The notes beneath the pieces were generated by a model. That model was given only the letters and a program-made list of their open reading frames with translations, made no database searches and was not told where the DNA came from. Positions 1-8,300 of a stretch of DNA of 10,419 nucleotides are shown here, in pieces. The position numbers and the translations under genes are program-made. Source of the DNA: JBFKOL01 sp041628815 (GTDB lineage: Bacteria > Bacteroidota > Bacteroidia > Chitinophagales > Saprospiraceae). The stretch lies in assembly GCA_041628815.1 (NCBI GenBank), contig JBFKOL010000135.1, forward strand, positions 1 through 10,419. Direction: 5' to 3'. Positions within the stretch are counted from its first letter, which is position 1, and each line of letters opens with the position of its first letter.

Positions 1-291
1 CATTGGGGAAAATCCGGGTGCATGGTTAATAGCACCCTGGACTTTCCCATTGTCAACATGGATTTTCAATTGGTTATACCCCTCGAGTACAATGTTTCCA
101 AATCTTGATGCAGACGTATGACAAGGAAAACAATTGGACTCAATGAGAGGGTTAATATCTCCTGAATAGGTTACTGCTGATGTATCGCAACCTGTTTGCG
201 GATATATATCTTCTTCAACGTCATAATAGCACGACGTGATTGATAAGAGCAAAACAGCAGTGATGAGTTTAATTGTTCTGCGCACCGGCAT
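1..291 (-). CDS. Cytochrome-c-like lipoprotein, 3' end missing
   Basis: This gene is cut by the left window edge, leaving 97 codons from an ATG at 291. The N-terminus is basic then hydrophobic and ends in a lipobox (ITS-C, Cys21), so the product is probably a lipoprotein anchored in the envelope. A c-type haem site CFPCH lies at residues 54-58, and Cys35 precedes it by 19 residues. The visible end reads PGFSPM, where a Met next to Pro would suit an axial haem ligand. Residues 35-97 closely resemble the second module of the upstream neighbour (shared pattern GN-x-x-L-x-GY, then GAI and PGF), so the two genes are paralogues. Its start lies inside the neighbour's last codons (23-base overlap), which suggests translational coupling. 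Substrate and redox partner are unknown. It was too short for a routine ORF call but is well supported by lipobox, haem motif and paralogy. Confidence 0.82.
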   Translation of the reverse strand, partial: MPVRRTIKLITAVLLLSITSCYYDVEEDIYPQTGCDTSAVTYSGDINPLIESNCFPCHTSASRFGNIVLEGYNQLKIHVDNGKVQGAINHAPGFSPM

Positions 292-1006
292 CGATCCACG
301 ATTTTATTTTTTCAATGTCACATTCATCGAGTTGAGGCTGATTTCGGGGCATCCTGGCAAATCCTGGAAGCCATGAAATGGCCCCCATGAGTCTTCCACC
401 GTTGGCCACCGCGAGAATTTGTTCGTATCCATCTAGCGAAACATTACCAGAGGGCTCACCGCCGCTATGGCATCCTTTACAATATGTTTGTATCAATGGT
501 TCAACGAATTCACGAAAGGATACATCCGAAGACTCGCATTGAGCTGAGCGATCATCGCAAGTCAGGTTTTTGGCACCCTGTAAAATCCAGGAGGCAATCA
601 AACCTATTTGTTCGCCTGTAAGACGTTCGTTAGGCGGTTGGGGCATCACCTTTTCCGGGTCGCTCTCAATCAGCACCTCGTAAAGATCGCTTTCATCGAG
701 ATTACCCGATTTTATGACATTCGATGCGAGGATACTTTGGTAATCTACCAGCACAATTCCTTCGGGTGCATCATTCGCATTGTGACACCCAGACTCCGTA
801 CAGTTGGAGACCAAGATTGGAAGAATTTGACGGTTAAAATAGACAGTTTGCGGATCACACGGTGTCCCCGCAGCCATGGTATCGAGAGGTACAGATCCTG
901 TCGAATCCTGGCCAGGGTCATCAATTCCGTCCAATAAAATGGGATCGTGGGTACAAGCTGCCCCTAATATAATGATCAACAGAACCGCTAAGTGATATTT
1001 TTCCAT
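269..1006 (-). CDS. Two-module cytochrome-c-like lipoprotein
   Basis: The product is a 245-residue envelope lipoprotein with a short signal peptide and a lipobox ending at Cys18 (LGAAC). It holds two related modules. Module 1 has Cys50, an atypical haem-like motif C-x4-CH (CTESGCH, residues 69-75) and VMPQPP with Met121. Module 2 has Cys157, a canonical CKGCH (176-180), and ARMPRN with Met219. Each module ends in a similar helix (ASWILQGA and KSWIDAGA). His and Met are plausible axial ligands, so electron transfer in the periplasm or at the cell surface is likely, but no enzymatic domain is visible. I chose the ATG at 1006 because it leaves a compact signal peptide; an in-frame TTG at 1018 would add four residues. 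The gene follows the LytTR regulator by 93 bases on the same strand and overlaps the next paralogue by 23 bases. It could be a target of that two-component system. The exact function is unknown. Confidence 0.8.
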   Translation of the reverse strand: MEKYHLAVLLIIILGAACTHDPILLDGIDDPGQDSTGSVPLDTMAAGTPCDPQTVYFNRQILPILVSNCTESGCHNANDAPEGIVLVDYQSILASNVIKSGNLDESDLYEVLIESDPEKVMPQPPNERLTGEQIGLIASWILQGAKNLTCDDRSAQCESSDVSFREFVEPLIQTYCKGCHSGGEPSGNVSLDGYEQILAVANGGRLMGAISWLPGFARMPRNQPQLDECDIEKIKSWIDAGAQNN

Positions 1007-1017
1007 GTAGACTTTCA

Positions 1018-1046
1018 AAGACCCAAATTAATCGGGTTTCGGTCTT
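1018..1046. promoter_or_regulatory. Inverted repeat upstream of cytochrome lipoprotein gene
   Basis: A perfect 6-base inverted repeat (aagacc at 1018-1023, ggtctt at 1041-1046) encloses a 17-base loop. On the minus strand the hairpin would end just before the lipoprotein start codon at 1006. The loop holds a competing short ACCC/GGGT pairing. It lies in the only gap of the left block, so it could be a weak terminator, an attenuator or an operator separating the signalling genes from the lipoprotein genes. The stem is short and there is no long T run, so chance is a real alternative. Confidence 0.25.
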
Positions 1047-1099
1047 GCACACCACTTCTTTTCACTGAAACGGGTACTGAACCGCCTGAAGCGGGAAAT

Positions 1100-1819
1100 T
1101 CATCGATCCAACCACTTCTTAAGTTTGGGCGTCGTTTCGCTACTGACAACTATTTTTTCATGAACCGGTGGATTCAATAGAAGCACGACCCTAGATTTAG
1201 AATAGGTATGCATTTCGGCAATTGCGTCGTGATGAACGATGTACTGGCGGTTTACACGAAAGTACAGGTCAGGAGGCAAATCGTTTTCGAGATCTTGCAA
1301 TCGTAGGTCTGAAGGTAGTCGATCACCCTTCCAGGTTACCAGGTAGGTCAGTTTGTTTTCCGAATACGCAAAGGCGAGGTCAGACGTTCTTACGATTCGA
1401 ATCTTATTCCCTGCCCTTATCAAGAATCTGGATCGAAATGACTTTTTCTGTCTTGAAGGCCCGGCCGTCTTGCTTCTTACCTTCTCAAGTGCTTTTTTCA
1501 GCTCTTCGCGTTTTATTGGCTTCAGCAGATAATCAGCCGCATCCGCCCGCAATGCCCGTATGGCATATTGATCATAAGCAGTCGTAAAAATTACCGACGA
1601 AGGCACTTCTATTAAATCAAACAATTCAAAACTGTTGCCATCTGCGACATGTATATCTAAGAAAAGTACATCGGGAAAATCGCGTACTGTCAATCTGGCC
1701 ACCAGGCTTTTGACACTCTGATGGATTTCGGTCACCTCAAAAGAGGAGTCTTCTTCTACAACCATACGGGCCAAACGACTGGCAGCAGGTTTTTCATCTT
1801 CAAGAATCCATGCTTCCAT
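1100..1819 (-). CDS. LytTR-family response regulator
   Basis: The product is a 239-residue cytoplasmic transcription regulator. Residues 1-118 form a receiver domain with the acidic pocket EDE at 7-9, the phosphate-accepting Asp55 in LFLDIH, Thr79/Thr80 in the FTTAYD switch segment, and Lys100 in LLKPI. Residues 128-239 form a LytTR DNA-binding domain, recognisable from GNKIRIV, the FRVNRQYIVHHDAI segment (187-200) and a C-terminal KLKKWL. All receiver residues needed for phosphorylation are present, so it should be a functional partner of the kinase encoded just upstream. The two genes overlap as TAATG, which argues for coupled translation and a cognate pair. Members of this family usually bind paired direct repeats; I could not identify target sites. 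Likely targets by position are the two lipoprotein genes that follow, but this is inference. Confidence 0.95.
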   Translation of the reverse strand: MEAWILEDEKPAASRLARMVVEEDSSFEVTEIHQSVKSLVARLTVRDFPDVLFLDIHVADGNSFELFDLIEVPSSVIFTTAYDQYAIRALRADAADYLLKPIKREELKKALEKVRSKTAGPSRQKKSFRSRFLIRAGNKIRIVRTSDLAFAYSENKLTYLVTWKGDRLPSDLRLQDLENDLPPDLYFRVNRQYIVHHDAIAEMHTYSKSRVVLLLNPPVHEKIVVSSETTPKLKKWLDR

Positions 1820-4620
1820 TATCCTGATTTGGCATTTATAGGTATCGCCGGAAGACTGACAACAAACAGTTCGTTGGTTCTTTGAATGGAAATATCATGT
1901 TTTGCCAGCAACTCATAACGTCTACTGATATTTTCGAGGCCTTTTCCACTTGTGGAACTCGAAGCTTTGGGCCTTATCGGATTTGACACTACAATGCCAT
2001 TGGCGGATATCTCGATGTTGATGTGTAGAGGGTCTGAAGCATCCACTACATTGTGCTTGATGGCATTTTCAACGAGCAGTTGAAGAGTCATGGGAGGAAT
2101 AAAAAATTCCTCAGATATGTTCTTGTCTATAGTAATCAACACTCCATCTTCAAATCTTTCCTTTATCAATTTACCGTAGAGGTCTAACATTTTCAACTCC
2201 TCATTCAACGGGACTACCTCTTTTTCAGTTATATCCATGATACTTCTGTAGTAATCTGTCATACATTGGGTATAGCGAACTCCTTTTTCGGGTTCCTCCT
2301 CGATCAGGGCAATCAGGGTATTAAATGAATTAAACAGGAAATGCGGATCAAGCTGATTTTTTAAGGTAATCAATTGTGACTCGATGCGCATTTTTTCGAT
2401 CTCATTCTTCATTCGCACCCTTTGACGGTCCCTCTTTACCCATAGATTATACAGGTATAATAGAGCCGCTGCAATTATGACCCAAAACCACCACGAATTG
2501 TGTATGGCCCGTTTTATAGTGATTGCTATTTCTGCCATCGGCTGATCATCGAAAGAATCATTTTCAGAAGCCCGCACCTTGAAAATATACTTGCCGGGCG
2601 GCAGATTTGTATAGGGAGCCCATCGTTCTCGTGTGGTGGTCCACTTTTGGTCATATCCTTCGAGAAGATAGTTGTATTTGAGCCTTGGGGCATTGGCAAT
2701 CCAACTTCCAGTGAACCGAAAACGAACGTTGTTCTTGTGTTGAGGCAGCACATTGTTGGCGAAATGGATGGGCTCATTATTCACCTCGATCGATTCAATG
2801 ACGGTTTTGGGATACAACATGGATTCAAAAGGGGAGTCTTTGAATATGTAGACTTCATCATTATCTACAAACCAAATTTCTGTACCATCGTTGTAAAGAT
2901 TGTTGATGAAGGGTTGAGTTTCCTTAAAACCTTCAACTCTTTTGAAATTCCTGACATGCCCGGAAATTGGATCCATCAGTTCTACAGAATTTGATCGAAG
3001 CATCAATATTTTTCCGCCACCAGTGACTGCAATCGAATGGTATGCACCTTCTTCCTTAAATGCCTCCTCCATTCTGTGAATTCGTTCTTCTCTTAGTGAT
3101 AAGACACCTAATTTTGTGGTAGAAAGCCATAATGTGCCACTTTCTTCCCATATCATGGAATAGACAGAACCAATTTCCATGGAGTCCGACGGTTCTAAAG
3201 CGTATTGGAAACGCTGTATATTTCCTTTTGAATATTCCATAAACCCCTCCCTGTCAGTCCCGAGATAAAGATGTTTTGGGGCCAATGGCAGGATACTATA
3301 TATATACGAAGCAGATAATCTGGGATCGACCATTTGACAAGACTGTATTTTTCCTGTCCCGGGATTCATCACGATCTCATAAAGTCCCGTCAAGCATGAC
3401 AAATAGAACATCGTATCATTCAATACTGCCACATCTAAAACTGCATCATCTCCAAGTCCATTGGTCGAATCTAAAAACGAAATTATGTTCCCACGAGTCG
3501 AGAGAACCGCCACACCTTTTTCAAGGGTCCCGACTAACAACCAATTTCCACACCAATCTAATGTTGACACGTTGGATCCAGGCAACCATGTTTTGAACTC
3601 TGCAGATTTCAAACCAGTCACTTTCAATCCATTTTCGGTTCCGAGATACAGCGATGACGGACTTTTCACTATGCATTGGATGCCCGTTGGTAATCTATGA
3701 TCGTATTTCCTGATGTTTAGATTGGCCTGAAGAATTTTACCACCTTCAACCGAAACAAGGACATTATTGGCTTCGTCAATAATGGAACTTTCTATGCTTA
3801 GTCCACCTAGGGATAGGCTATCGATCAATTGCTGTCCTTGTCCAATTTCTTTGAACAGTTTGAGTTTATCATCGGCAAATGTCAACCAATAAGAACCTAA
3901 AGAATTCAGACCATGAACATTGGTGCTTAATCTTGTCGTTAAATAGTTATTTCCAGGACTCACCAGCCAGGTCTCTCCACTGTGAGTTCTTAGCAGTAAA
4001 TTCTTGTTTCCTGTCCGGAATAGGTCCACAACTATCTTATCTGCCAGGAGCGTATCCACCGACTCCCATGTGCCATCGTTCTCCGCATCAAACCTTACAA
4101 CACCGAAGTCAGTGGCCAGAAACATTGAATTTCCCAATCCTGACATAGCGTAAATTTCTTCAGGCGATGGTGCAACCTGCCTTCCTTCCATACCGGTATC
4201 TCCTACAACCTCAAACAAACCCTGTCCATACGTGGAAATTATTACGTTTTTCCCGGTGAAGAAGATTCCGGTGACGGCACTTTCTAATTCGGGCAGCGTG
4301 ATTAGACGACTTGTCAAGCGATTGATGTCCCATTGAATGAGTGATCCATCTCGATAACCGGTCCAGCATTTGTCTTCCAGCATCAAGATGCTTGTTACGG
4401 TTTCATAGTGGCCATCACTCCGCATCAAAAGATTCACATCATATCCGTCGTATCTCAATATGCCCCTGTCAGAAGCCATCCATATAAAGCCGTGTTTATC
4501 GTATGCCATTCGATGGATATCTGAAGACGCCTCGTGGACAGGCTCAAACACGGCATTTTGTGCGTTTACCCTTAAGCAAACCACCACCATGCAAAGCATC
4601 ATTTGTGCAATCAACTTCAT
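1819..4620 (-). CDS. Propeller-type sensor histidine kinase (LytS class)
   Basis: The product is a 933-residue inner-membrane sensor kinase. Residues 1-20 are a signal peptide ending VNA-Q. Residues about 25-600 carry repeated propeller blades of the two-component regulator type, for example FIWMASDRGILRYDGY (45-60), LYLGTENGLKV (324-334) and LWLSTTKLGVLSL (497-509). A Y_Y_Y domain lies at about 640-704 (YLLEGYDQKW, then NLPPGKYIFKVRA), followed by a membrane helix at 709-728. The cytoplasmic part is a His_kinase-type domain: QLDPHFLFNSFN with phospho-acceptor His760, the N box LLVENAIKHN (848-857) and the G box SGKGLENISRRY (891-902). All motifs look intact, so it should autophosphorylate and signal to the LytTR regulator that overlaps its stop. 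The ligand is unknown. Its start overlaps the YceI-like gene as ATGA, so the YceI-like protein may take part in sensing. The layout resembles the C-terminal half-organisation of hybrid two-component systems but lacks the receiver and AraC parts. Confidence 0.95.
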   Translation of the reverse strand: MKLIAQMMLCMVVVCLRVNAQNAVFEPVHEASSDIHRMAYDKHGFIWMASDRGILRYDGYDVNLLMRSDGHYETVTSILMLEDKCWTGYRDGSLIQWDINRLTSRLITLPELESAVTGIFFTGKNVIISTYGQGLFEVVGDTGMEGRQVAPSPEEIYAMSGLGNSMFLATDFGVVRFDAENDGTWESVDTLLADKIVVDLFRTGNKNLLLRTHSGETWLVSPGNNYLTTRLSTNVHGLNSLGSYWLTFADDKLKLFKEIGQGQQLIDSLSLGGLSIESSIIDEANNVLVSVEGGKILQANLNIRKYDHRLPTGIQCIVKSPSSLYLGTENGLKVTGLKSAEFKTWLPGSNVSTLDWCGNWLLVGTLEKGVAVLSTRGNIISFLDSTNGLGDDAVLDVAVLNDTMFYLSCLTGLYEIVMNPGTGKIQSCQMVDPRLSASYIYSILPLAPKHLYLGTDREGFMEYSKGNIQRFQYALEPSDSMEIGSVYSMIWEESGTLWLSTTKLGVLSLREERIHRMEEAFKEEGAYHSIAVTGGGKILMLRSNSVELMDPISGHVRNFKRVEGFKETQPFINNLYNDGTEIWFVDNDEVYIFKDSPFESMLYPKTVIESIEVNNEPIHFANNVLPQHKNNVRFRFTGSWIANAPRLKYNYLLEGYDQKWTTTRERWAPYTNLPPGKYIFKVRASENDSFDDQPMAEIAITIKRAIHNSWWFWVIIAAALLYLYNLWVKRDRQRVRMKNEIEKMRIESQLITLKNQLDPHFLFNSFNTLIALIEEEPEKGVRYTQCMTDYYRSIMDITEKEVVPLNEELKMLDLYGKLIKERFEDGVLITIDKNISEEFFIPPMTLQLLVENAIKHNVVDASDPLHINIEISANGIVVSNPIRPKASSSTSGKGLENISRRYELLAKHDISIQRTNELFVVSLPAIPINAKSG

Positions 4621-5171
4621 TGAGCTGACAATCTTCCCTCCACCGAAACCAGAATCACTTCCGATATCTTTTGTTTTACAATCCTTGGTATGCTTATTCC
4701 AAAATCTTTCAATTCGAGATTAAACGATGATAGAAAAAGGATATCATTACCCAATTGGCTTAAAGATACATCGACGAGCAGCTCTTTAGTTCTACCATGG
4801 ATCTCAAACTTTCCTTTGGCTCTAAACTTCTGATATTTGGAGGTCAATCCCACTACAGGGTCGATCATTTTTCCCGTAAACTTCGCATCAGGAAATAAGT
4901 GTGTCTCCATGTAGTTCTCATAAAAGTGCTCCTTTTGAAGGGGAGAGTTAAAACCGTCAAAACTTTGTATGCCCATTTTAAATGCAAACGTGCCTGACCT
5001 TAGGTCCAGCAGCCCTTGCAAAGCTTTGGTCGAGGCTCTGATGGTTTCCAGTGGTGCTTCTGAAATGAAACCTACCTCTGCTTCTGTTACACCGTACAAT
5101 ACTTTCTGGGCGTTGACCTGCATCAGCACAAGGGAGGAAAAAAGCCAGAAGGCAGATTTTATCAAAATCAT
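4617..5171 (-). CDS. Secreted YceI-like protein
   Basis: The product is a 184-residue exported protein with a signal peptide at residues 1-21 (hydrophobic stretch, cleavage after VNA or AQ). The mature part fits the YceI lipocalin-like fold: FYENYMETHLFPDAKFTGK (83-101), GKFEIHGRTKE (120-130), and the terminal strands with DFGISIP (156-162) followed by alternating hydrophobic residues. YceI-family proteins are periplasmic or secreted barrels known to bind isoprenoid-type lipids; whether this one does is not shown by sequence. The opening segment typical of YceI (a Trp- or Asp-containing first strand) is weakly conserved here, so it is a divergent member. It is the first gene of the left block and overlaps the kinase gene by four bases (ATGA), an arrangement that suggests equal expression and possibly a role in signal input. 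A lipid or quinone-like ligand is only a hypothesis. Confidence 0.85.
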   Translation of the reverse strand: MILIKSAFWLFSSLVLMQVNAQKVLYGVTEAEVGFISEAPLETIRASTKALQGLLDLRSGTFAFKMGIQSFDGFNSPLQKEHFYENYMETHLFPDAKFTGKMIDPVVGLTSKYQKFRAKGKFEIHGRTKELLVDVSLSQLGNDILFLSSFNLELKDFGISIPRIVKQKISEVILVSVEGRLSAQ

Positions 5172-5202
5172 GTTTTGCTTTTGAAAACGATATTAAACTC
5201 TT

Positions 5203-5234
5203 GACAGGTACATCGTCCGTGATTCTTATCAAAA
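5203..5234 (-). promoter_or_regulatory. Candidate promoter for the yceI-like/kinase operon
   Basis: On the minus strand TTTTG (complement of 5230-5234) is followed after 19 bases by TACCTGTC (complement of 5203-5210). Spacing and the first element fit the Bacteroidota -33/-7 pattern, but the second element matches TAnnTTTG only in part. It would give a leader of about 25 bases before the ATG at 5171. Confidence 0.3.
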
Positions 5235-5285
5235 CCTTTATTTCTGAAATAGACCTTTTATGAGAATATTATAAACCGTAGACTT

Positions 5286-5310
5286 TGATTATTAATACCG
5301 TAATAAATCA
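5286..5310. repeat. AT-rich near-palindrome between divergent genes
   Basis: The arm TGATTATTA (5286-5294) and the arm TAATAAATCA (5301-5310) are inverted copies apart from one bulged base, separated by six bases. It lies just upstream of the purL -33 element and about 115 bases from the yceI-like start, so it could be an operator for either gene. AT-rich palindromes arise easily by chance, so this is tentative. Confidence 0.25.
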
Positions 5311-5317
5311 TCGGAAA

Positions 5318-5349
5318 TTGCCTGCCCATTGTGATATTACATAATTTTG
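5318..5349 (+). promoter_or_regulatory. Candidate purL promoter (TTG-N21-TAnnTTTG)
   Basis: TTG at 5318-5320 is followed after 21 bases by TAATTTTG at 5342-5349, an exact match to the Bacteroidota -7 consensus TAnnTTTG. The purL ATG begins only four bases after this element, so transcription would start at or next to the start codon. The same element contains an in-frame TAA (5342-5344), which excludes a start farther upstream. Confidence 0.5.
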
Positions 5350-5353
5350 CCAG

Positions 5354-8300
5354 ATGATTTCCTTTTTCAGTCGTCATCACGAAATATTTGCGGTTTCAAG
5401 CAGCCATCCTCTTGGATTATCCGAAGAAGAAAAACTTGCATGGCTTTTCGGAAACGCCAAAATCCTTGACCAAGAATCCATACCTGGTCCTTTTGTGGGC
5501 CCGAGAGCCTCTATGATTACCCCATGGAGTACAAATGCCGTAGAAATCACGCAAAATATGGGTATAGTTGGTATCGACAGGATAGAACGTTTTATTCCCT
5601 TCGAAGGGCTCTTTGACACCATGATATCTGAGATTTATAAATCCCTTCATCAAAAAATGTTCGAGTTAAAAGTCGAGCCTGAGAACATCAAGGACATCAT
5701 AGACATTGCCGACTACAATGAAAAGGAGGGCTTAGCTCTGAGTGAGGAAGAAATCGATTACCTCGACCAGCTTTCTACCAAAATGGGCAGGTATCTTACG
5801 GATTCTGAAGTGTTTGGTTTCTCCCAAGTCAACAGCGAGCATTGCAGGCATAAAATTTTTAACGGTCAATTTATCATTGATGGCAATGCGATGCCATCTT
5901 CGCTTTTTAAGTTGATAAAGAAAACGACGAAAACCCATCCTAACTTTGTCATATCTGCCTATAAAGACAACGTTGCCTTCATTGATGGACCTCCAGCTGT
6001 ACAATTTGCCCCAGATCAGCCTGATAAACCGTCTTTATATCGAAAATCGGTTTTTGAATCGATTCTTTCCCTGAAGGCGGAAACACACAATTTCCCCACC
6101 ACCGTAGAACCATTCAACGGGGCGGCTACAGGTAGTGGCGGTGAAATCAGAGATCGCCTTGCTGGCGGCAGGGGTGCTATCCCCCTGGCCGGTACCGCAT
6201 TGTACATGACGGCCTATCCAAGACTTGAAGATAATCGACCCTGGGTTGAGAAGAGCCCTCCCCGAGACTGGCTGTATCAGTCGCCGCTGGACATACTGAT
6301 CAAGGCCTCCAACGGAGCTTCCGATTTTGGCAATAAGTTTGGTCAACCCCTTATCTGTGGCTCGGTGCTGACTTTTGAACACCTTTTACACGGGGAGTCA
6401 TTGGGCTATGACAAGGTCATCATGCTCGCCGGGGGAGTGGGCTACGGAAAAAAGGAAATGGCGGACAAAAGCGAACCTGTGAAAGGCGACCGAATTGTGG
6501 TTCTTGGTGGTGACAATTACCGCATTGGAATGGGTGGTGCTGCCGTCTCTTCTGCCGACACTGGCGAGTTTTCGAAAGGCATCGAGTTGAACGCAGTTCA
6601 AAGATCCAACCCTGAGATGCAAAAAAGAGCTGCCAACACCATACGCGCTTTGGTGGAATCCGATGGCAATCCTATTGTTTCTATACACGATCACGGCGCA
6701 GGAGGCCATCTGAATTGCCTGTCGGAGCTCGTTGAGTCCTGCGGAGGCAAGATAGATCTCGACAAATTGCCTGTAGGTGACCCTACCCTCTCGGACCGGG
6801 AGCTCATCGGTAATGAATCCCAGGAACGCATGGGTCTGATCGTCGGCGAGAATGATATGGCCCTCGTGAGAGCCGTTGCGGAGCGAGAGCGATGTCCGAT
6901 GTATGAAGTAGGGTTGGTAACAGGTGACGGACAGTTCACTTTTGAATCTTTCTCCACTGGGCGCCGTCCCATGGATCTGAAGCTTTCAGATATGTTTGGA
7001 AGTTCACCAAAGACCGTGATGTCTGATCAAACCTTGACGCGTTCTTTTGGGGCAGTACAAGCGGATCGCGACCAACTTATTTCCTATTTGCGCAATGTGC
7101 TGCGTCTAGAATCCGTAGCCTGCAAGGACTGGTTGACTAACAAGGTGGACCGGTGTGTCGGTGGACTGGTCGCCAAACAGCAATGTACCGGACCACTTCA
7201 ACTGCCGCTGAACAATGTGGGGGTAATGGCCATAGACTATGAAGGTCAGGACGGTGTGGCCACCTCAATGGGACATGCACCACTGGCTGGATTGATCAAT
7301 CCAGCAGCGGGCTCCAGGTTGTCCGTTTCAGAAGCATTGATGAATATTGTGTGGGCACCACTTGTACAAGGACTTTCTTCGGTGTCTCTTTCAGCTAACT
7401 GGATGTGGCCCTGTAAAAACAAAGGAGAAGATGTCAGGTTGTACGAGGCTGTTAAGGCCATTTCAGATTTTGCCCTGCAGCTTGGGATTAATATACCTAC
7501 AGGTAAAGATTCCCTGTCCATGAAGCAAAAATATCCTGACCGGGAGGTACTGGCCCCCGGAACAGTGGTGGTATCTGCTGCTGCACATTGCTCAGATATT
7601 TCTTCGGTTGTCGAACCGGTACTAAAAGATAATGGACATCCCATATACTTTGTCAATATTACGGGGGGCACATTTGAACTTGGGGGTTCTGCTTTAGCTC
7701 AAACCCTGAACACCATCGGCAATACCTGCCCTGATATCGCGGATGCCACCATATTGGTAAATACTTTTGAAGCCATACAACAACTGGTAAAGGAGGACAT
7801 GCTGGACAGTGGTCACGACATTTCAGCCGGTGGCCTGATCACTTGCCTACTTGAAATGTGCTTTCCTTCCAATAACATTGGTTTGGATGTTGACCTGCGC
7901 ACTTTCAAAAGTATCGATCGGCTCTCGTTACTCTTTGCTGAAAATACGGGTGCAATTATCCAGGGACAGGCAAGTCGAGTGGAAAATACGCTTAATGCAT
8001 TTGGTGTAAACTATCACAAGATAGGCGTAGCCAATTCATCGGGTAAGTTGACATTGAAGTTCGGAATTAACGATACCATTGAAATATCTGTCCCCGAGAT
8101 GCGTGATTGTTGGTATGAAACTTCGTACTTGCTGGACAGGCATCAAACGGCCGGCGACCTTGCCAAAAAACGCTATAACAACTACAAGAAACAACCCCTT
8201 ATTTATTCTTTTCCCGAAGGCTTTGACGGTGCTTTACCCAAAAGACAACCGGAAACCGTCAAACCGGTTGCAGCAGTGCTGAGGGAAAAAGGTAGCAACT

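Noticed and set aside
608..937. 109-codon plus-strand reading frame antisense to the cytochrome lipoprotein
   Set aside because: No recognisable motif; the opposite strand encodes lipobox and haem motifs.
1082..1094. Small hairpin ccgc-ctgaa-gcgg after the response regulator gene
   Set aside because: A four-base stem without a T run is too weak to call a terminator.
4978..5232. 84-codon minus-strand reading frame over the start of the yceI-like gene
   Set aside because: It overlaps the well-supported YceI-like coding region in another frame and shows no domain or signal features.
5172..5353. Purine riboswitch or leader RNA before purL
   Set aside because: The best promoter leaves no leader, and I see no aptamer-like paired core in this AT-rich stretch.
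6035..6382. 115-codon minus-strand reading frame inside purL
   Set aside because: It is antisense to conserved PurL motifs and has no independent support; the same holds for the other antisense frames in purL.
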